64,000 nucleotides of DNA, taken from positions 2,961,822-3,025,821 of the forward strand of contig NC_135158.1 in NCBI RefSeq assembly GCF_050948215.1, read 5' to 3'. The position numbers were made by a program, and so were the translations under genes. The first letter of the stretch is position 1. Every line of letters starts with the position of its first letter. Positions 58,251-64,000 of this stretch are shown one piece after another. This DNA is from Halictus rubicundus. Its lineage: Eukaryota; Arthropoda; Insecta; Hymenoptera; Halictidae. The notes under the pieces are model-generated. The model ran no database searches. It had not been told where the DNA came from and saw only the letters and a list, made by a program, of their open reading frames with translations.

Positions 58251-60250
58251 CGATATACGTGCTCGCTGTCGGTGGAACGAAAATGGACTGTAAAAGCTCG
58301 TCGTCGAAAGACCGAAATGAAAAAGCTTAAACTTGTCCTCGTAGTCGGCTCTCCTGGACTACAAAGCGCAGGACTGGAAGAAATTAATCGACACAGAAAA
58401 CCACGACCTGCAAATGCACAGAGTATGCAGGTGTAAAACGGACTCTAATTGAAAAAGGAAAGAAAAAGAAGGAGGCTAGAGCTCGAACCGGAGATAGAAT
58501 TATTTCGGTATCATTGTAGCCTCTTTAATGAAGAAAGACTCCACCGAGGCGGCCGGATGCAACTGCATAAATGCAGTTTATTAAAGGGCTGTAGCGGACA
58601 GAAATTCCGGCGGGTCGCGTTCATTCATTCAACCCCGGTGACAAAAAGTTTACGACGAATCTGAAATTAACTTCCTTAAGCCGTCTCCCGCCCCTTTTCC
58701 ACCTCCAGCTACCCCGCGCCCTTTGCTTTCTTTACGGCGACTGTCTCATTTAAGTCTTGAAAGTTCATAATGAATCTAAACTCGGGACTCTTAACCCCTT
58801 AACTACGGCGAAGTGAATTATCTTTTTTCTGATGGCGGTTTATTTTCATTTGAGCCGGGAAAGCATGGCCGTCGGGAACTTTCTCGCTTCGCCGGGCAAC
58901 AATGCTCCAGGGGGAACGGAAAACACTATACTAACCCCCGAAATTACAGTCAATTTTCACCCTTGTGCTTCCGACAGCTCTCGAAATTTTTTTTTGGAAC
59001 GTCCGAGAAGCTACTGGGTAATTCTATGATAAAAGGTTCCTCGCCAGTCGACTGCAAATTTTGTGAATCTATAACAGAAATTAATATGTGAAATACTACG
59101 CTGTAACGACGTTCGTGATTAGATTAACTCACCGTTAATCATTGGAATTTAGTGTTAAACACAAATTAATTATTGCATTCGTCAGTTACCTGTAAGATGT
59201 AGCAATCTAGTAGATCAATGCTCGCGGAAGATCTCTCGCGGAAACCCGCGACCCCTGGCAAGAGTAATTGGAACAATCGTCGATTTTCCCCGCTAATCCC
59301 GAACAAAGCGTCGCTGAACTTCGGCTTCAATCATTGTCGGGCGTAGACGCAGGTGGCTTTGTCGCGAGGCCAACTCGCAAAACCACGAGTCGGATTTCTG
59401 CGGCCTTATTCGCCGAAAGACACCGCCACCGCTCAGCTGGCTCCGAATAAATTGAAACAACGCCGTTATTCGTGATCCACTATGGCCTCCCACTCGCCAT
59501 TATTCCCTCGGGATATGTAACCTTTTCAAAGAGCTTTCCTATGCTTATTCTTTGTTCCTTTCCCACCTCTACTATGACACCGCCCTCACCTTTGATCCAT
59601 CGAGCACCAATCCGAAATCACTTGATTATTACTGCGGGAGTGCAAGCTTCATTCCTCTGCGACTGGAATTTTCATATGTACCAATTTTCCTTCTGTCTGC
59701 CATTGTTTCTTCAGCCGTTTGGATTCTCCTCTGCTCATTTCTATTTTCGCTCTATGCGCTCCAAAATGATTTCATATACGAAAAAAATTGTGCGTCGTTT
59801 CTAGACATATCTGGAATGGTGGAATTTTCGAAAAACAAAACATGTGCTCAATATTTCACCTAGTATATGATGTAAAAGAATTTTAGATGAAAATAAACGA
59901 CGGTATGAGAAAGTAGAGGTTTCATGCTATAAGATAAGTCCAGATTCATCGTCGTACGATTTCTTTTCACGGAATTATAAATATTCGAAAATTTTCTGGA
60001 GCCATTTTATGTCTATTTCTATTCGCAATTGATATTTCCATTGAAATTAGAATTTTTACTTCTAAGAACATTTCTTTAACTACTCTAATCGAAATATGTA
60101 ACGCCAGGACGTTTTTCAAAACTGTCTCGCGGTCCACCTTCTGAGCAGAGCCTGTTAACAAGTCGCACAAAGTTAGCTTCACCGCGTCGGCCGCAGAATC
60201 ATCGCAATCGTAAAACAAGCGGACAAATAAACTAATTAATTTGTCGTCGT
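58251..60250. other. Unique DNA, no gene seen
   Basis: GC-mixed, AT-rich at both ends. A 103-codon frame at 59552-59863 contains a hydrophobic, membrane-like stretch but opens on TTG and overlaps another frame on the same strand, so I do not call it. Confidence 0.45.
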
Positions 60251-62200
60251 TACAATAGGGATGCGAGGGCAGGGGCTTGGCAGAATTATAGTAACGTTCG
60301 TCGCGAAATTACAGGGCCACCGTTTCCACTGCTTTGGCGGATGCAGTGTTAATTGGGCCAATTGTGAGCCATTAAAATTTCGTCAACACGAATCTGGGGG
60401 AGCAGCGCGGCACCGTCGACGCGATAATTGGAATCGCAACTTATCGCTGTCGCGGGCTCCGGGGCCAATTTGTCGGTCCGAGCGCCCCTGAAAAAGGTAT
60501 TGTCGGCCCGTCATTCCTGGTGATCCGATGATTTCCACTGAGCAGGCTTATATTTTATTTACGGCCCATTACGTTTCGCACGCGAGTTGCAGTCCAAACA
60601 GACGCGTGGAAATTGTTCACAAAAAGGAGGGAAAAAAGTGTGCGACAGAGGTGAAAAATCGGTGGTCTCGCGACAAAAAAAAAAAGAGAGCAGCGTCACA
60701 TACTGTGGACAAGCACTCGGGCCACCCTTTAAAACCGAATTCAACGGTCAAATTGCTCTTTACATTCGCTTCCATGGTCCCTCCCACGCGCACTCTGCTC
60801 GCCCAGTCTCGCCCCTCGTTTCCCCGATATTGTTAATTACTTGTTTGTCACGATGTTGCCGCTAAACAGACGTGCGCACAAATTGCACGTGACACTTCGT
60901 AATTCTAAATGCACACACGGCCTCTGGAAAAAGTATACCTACCAGGTCGACACGGGCCGGACGAACACCGCGCCCCGTGATCAATGGACGAAATCATCTC
61001 GAAATGGTGTTGACAGTCTGCAGATAATGGAATTAATGCGGCGCAGCGTGATTGTGCTGTCTGTACACGCGACTCTGACTGTCACCTGACAAACCGCTTT
61101 CCTTGGTGGGAGCTCTGCGAACACGGCTACCGAACGTTTTAAGTAGTAAAGTCAACGATTGGGCCACCGTCACGCGGCCCTTTGAATTACTCGAAATTCT
61201 GCAGCGATTTTCAAAGAATAACTGCTCATGGCGTCTTATTGGTACATGGGACATGTAAGAGGGTAGAAAATTTTATTTTATGCGTAGCCTTGGTATTTAA
61301 TTTTTTAGGTAATTGTGTAGCTCAGCAGGATTTCTTAATTTTTGTTATAATACTAGAGACATTCTCAGTAAATCTTCATCTACAATAATTTATGGTGAAC
61401 ATGATGTACTGAACATGGTACTAATTATTTCATCAAAGTTTTTAATTTCACACATTGTTTTCAAAAAACTGAAAAAGCTACGTTACTTTTTCTACCTCGC
61501 GCGCCAGAATTTTCGTTTTAATTTTAATATGAAGCTGTTTAAAAAATAAACTGGAGTCAACTAGCGAAAATTGAGAGAAGCTGCTAAACTGCATAACTCA
61601 CCATTTTCAACATACATTTTTCTCGTCTAAATATATAAATTCTTTAATTTACCACTGTTGTGAAAAGTAAAAAAATGTATTATTAAGAGAACCATTCATT
61701 ATTCTATCCTGTTGGATAAAATATTATTTCATGGACAGTTTCGTTCACAGTATTTTTTAAAATAAAGTTCAACAACAATATCAATGAAATGAAATGCCGT
61801 AAAGCACTGACACATTCACCTGACACTTCGCCTTTGCATTCTAATACTCAATTTCTTCTAAATTAATTTATATCACTCGATAATCTAAACGCTCAATTTT
61901 CACCGGATATAGAATTAACCCTATCCGTAGAAAAGCTCGAAGCAGAAATAGCCTAAACCTTTGTTTGTTCCTCTCGTTATCGTGTACGGAAAATTAAAGA
62001 TAAATCGAGCGTCCATAGAATTTTCAGTAACCGTGGGTACCCGGTCGGTTTTTAAAATTGTTTGCACTCTGTGAAATGAAAAACCGCAGTCCATTTTTCT
62101 CTCGGTGGAACGGCCTCCACGAACCGCATATTTTTCAAGGACGATAATTGAACCATTAAACAGGCGTGTGTGCATAATTCTAAGTAGCTCGATCTCTTCT
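60251..62200. other. Unique DNA, no gene seen
   Basis: CpG-rich to 61.15 kb, then strongly AT-rich to 62.2 kb. No frame over 103 codons and no recognised domain. Confidence 0.45.
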
Positions 62201-62874
62201 ACGTACCATCATTCGCCCCCACCCTCTACGACAACAATTAACTTCGCCCGATGGAAATCGCGGCGCATTTATAACGACGAATTAACGGAAACCGTCGAGG
62301 AGGGGGATAGAAACACGGCTGGTGAGAGGGGGTATATAGTATAGAAGGTCTCCACCGACCAGTATAATCAATAAGTCGAATTTGTTATATGAATGCGAGT
62401 GATACACCCAACGAGCGAAGCGTGTGGAATATAAATATTTCCGCGGCCGGGGGTGGGAATAAAACCGCCTCATCAAAATCGGTACCCCGGCACCGCAATC
62501 AATCGTCCGGCGAAATAGATATTTCGACCGGTCCCGGAATTATCATCGAACCGTCCGAACTTCCAACCAACCCCCTACTCCTAAACCTCCCGTCTCACTC
62601 ATCCCCTTCACCCCGTGAGGGAAGATAATTTCCATTATCTCGCTACGTTTCTGCTGGAAACAAAAGAAAATGGGAACTCAATAACGGCAGAACGGTCGGG
62701 GGATCTAACATGGAGCTGCCGGCCGCGGAAACTTTCCAGCGCGAAGACGCTAACAAACTTTTCGGGGGTGGGAACCGGGCCGCAGGGGGTGGCGAATGGA
62801 AAATTGAACGAACAACTGTTTCCGGAATTTTCATTGAATTCTCGCGGTGGCTTCGTAACGAATATCGAAGCGTT
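62201..62874. other. GC-rich unique DNA, no gene seen
   Basis: CpG-rich, with frames on both strands across the same bases and no recognised motif. Confidence 0.45.
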
Positions 62875-63020
62875 CAATCGCTCGTCGATCGATCCCGAAC
62901 AGTGGTGGCGTGAAAAACCACCCCCATTCGCCGCCAGAAATCCGATCGGGCTGGGCGTTCGTTTTTTCGAAAACTTCAGTAGGAGACGGTTACGGGAAAG
63001 GCGTAGAAATTCTCGTAGAT
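62875..63020 (+). repeat. 184-bp-offset tandem duplication, copy 1
   Basis: Shared blocks are CGTCGATCGATCCC (62883), CCCATTCGCCG, GAAATCCGATCG, AAACTTCAGT and TACGGGAAAGGCG. Copy 2 has the same order 184 bases downstream. A 139-codon frame covers copy 1 but is not preserved in copy 2. Confidence 0.75.
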
Positions 63021-63058
63021 GTTCTAGGAGGTGAGGTCTGGTAAGGAATCAAAGCATC

Positions 63059-63205
63059 GAATCATCCGTCGATCGATCCCACTGACCCTCTGAAGGGATG
63101 TCGAAACAACCAACCCCATTCGCCGTCGGAAACCCGATCGAACGAATGCATTTTTTTCTCGCAAAATTCAGTGCGCCGCGGTCACGGGAAAGGCGCAATT
63201 TTCGT
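63059..63205 (+). repeat. 184-bp-offset tandem duplication, copy 2
   Basis: Contains CGTCGATCGATCCC (63067), CCCATTCGCCG, GAAACCCGATCG, AAATTCAGT and CACGGGAAAGGCG in the same order as copy 1, with small indels between blocks. Confidence 0.75.
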
Positions 63206-64000
63206 CAATGTTCCCATATGGGGTGAACCACCCTCCAGAACCACCCCCCGAACGTCGAGGCGTCGCCCGGCCGAATAAATCGCAAGAACGTCCCGCGGCC
63301 AAATTTATCGCGTGAATCTTCCATTTTTGCAGGCGGCCCGGCAACTTTACGCGCCCCACCCCCTAATTCCGACGGAGCCATCGCTGTTATTGCACCCTGC
63401 ATCTATTACACCGTGGATATGGCAATGCATATCGTGTCTGGCTTTAGTGCCCTCCGCTCTGCCGGCAGAACGACGAATTTCATGGGGGCGCCACGCCGTC
63501 AGAACCGTCGCAATTCACGCCGGACATTAAGGAAATTACGAGGAATCAGACGGGGTGGTTTTGTGATCCCCTTAGGGGTACAAACACTTACCGGTATCGT
63601 GGGTAATTGTTTTATATTGTCCGTCGTAATCTGGATAATTTCGACGGCGATGGAATCCGTTTTCGATAACTGGCTGCGATGTCTGATCAATATCGGACTC
63701 GTACTACTGCGCGAGCTACTGTCGTGAACTTCACGAAATTTATTTTTGTGGTGTACCAAAATATTGCTGTGTTTCATAGACAATACCAGCTTCAAGTATG
63801 TTTCTCGGAGTCTTGCACACGTGTCATATTTTCTGCAGAGAGTAACGACACCTGTAACTCCGCAACCCTTACCGGTTAATCCCGTGTCCACCAGTCGGTC
63901 GCAGCTAAAGAATTTTATTTTCTCACGCACCCCGTTATTCAACCCCAAAACGAGTCTCAATAAAAAGTCGGGATGTATCCACTACAGCCGGAAGCTTAAA
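63206..64000. other. Unique DNA to the window end
   Basis: A 104-codon frame at 63413-63727 opens on GTG (internal ATG at 63419) and contains a hydrophobic stretch near its centre. No family is recognised, and frames on the other strand overlap it. An exon that continues outside the window cannot be excluded. Confidence 0.35.

Noticed and set aside
59552..59863. Small membrane protein frame
   Set aside because: It opens on TTG, lacks an early ATG, and overlaps another frame on the same strand. Hydrophobicity is explained by T-rich sequence.
63413..63727. Receptor-like first transmembrane segment (GNCFILSVVI)
   Set aside because: The loop and second helix expected after such a segment are absent and the similarity is only a few residues.

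Overview
The window looks like intergenic or intronic DNA from an insect nuclear genome, most likely a hymenopteran (bee, ant or wasp). The case rests on several observations. CpG-rich unique blocks alternate with AT-rich stretches. There are many (GA)n/(CT)n microsatellites and very few transposons. A TTAA-flanked piggyBac-type MITE and degenerate tRNA-like sequences are present. Bacterial-style coding density is absent. Most open frames are short, overlap each other on both strands, and often lack an ATG. I recognise no conserved host exon, rRNA, intact tRNA or microRNA. The species assignment is inference.

One gene-like object stands out. At 54.09-54.70 kb (+) there is an intact 203-codon frame with a true ATG in good context. 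Its first 17 residues hold nine arginines, and a beta-strand-rich body follows. It resembles the small basic capsid proteins of positive-strand RNA viruses, so it is a candidate endogenous viral element whose frame is still open. A 7-bp hairpin sits on its stop codon.

The second notable system is repeated. A family of very degenerate short tandem repeats is dispersed through the window in about a dozen arrays: 2.2-5.4, 9.1-9.7, 10.3-10.8, 17.9-18.9, 22.2-23.4, 24.4-25.1, 31.5-32.1, 34.3-35.2, 38.9-40.0, 42.3-43.2 and 44.4-45.6 kb. All share a two-part core, CAGACAA plus AGTAGAAT. It comes in a 29-bp register (two halves adjacent) and a roughly 35-bp register (about 6 bp inserted between halves), and in both orientations. 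The arrays make up very roughly one eighth of the window. I do not recognise the family.

Layout: 1-17.8 kb is unique DNA with minus-oriented arrays near the start, a tRNA-like element at 0.93 kb, a GA tract at 3.5 kb and a 1.08-kb-spaced duplication at 14.2/15.3 kb. From 17.8 to 25 kb three arrays alternate in orientation with CpG-rich blocks between them. From 25 to 31 kb there are a GA tract, an LTR/promoter-like piece, a CpG-rich block and a tRNA-like element. From 31.5 to 45.6 kb the arrays are densest and all run on the plus strand, with a MITE at 33.2 kb and a tRNA-bounded tandem duplication at 37.0-37.6 kb. From 45.6 to 53 kb there is a second, unrelated degenerate satellite (about 70-80-bp and longer units) and an 0.8-kb pyrimidine-skewed tract. 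From 53 to 64 kb lie the capsid-like frame, an AT-rich flank, and a 184-bp tandem duplication near the end. No pathway or operon can be assembled. The window reads as a gene desert carrying repeats and one viral-like gene.
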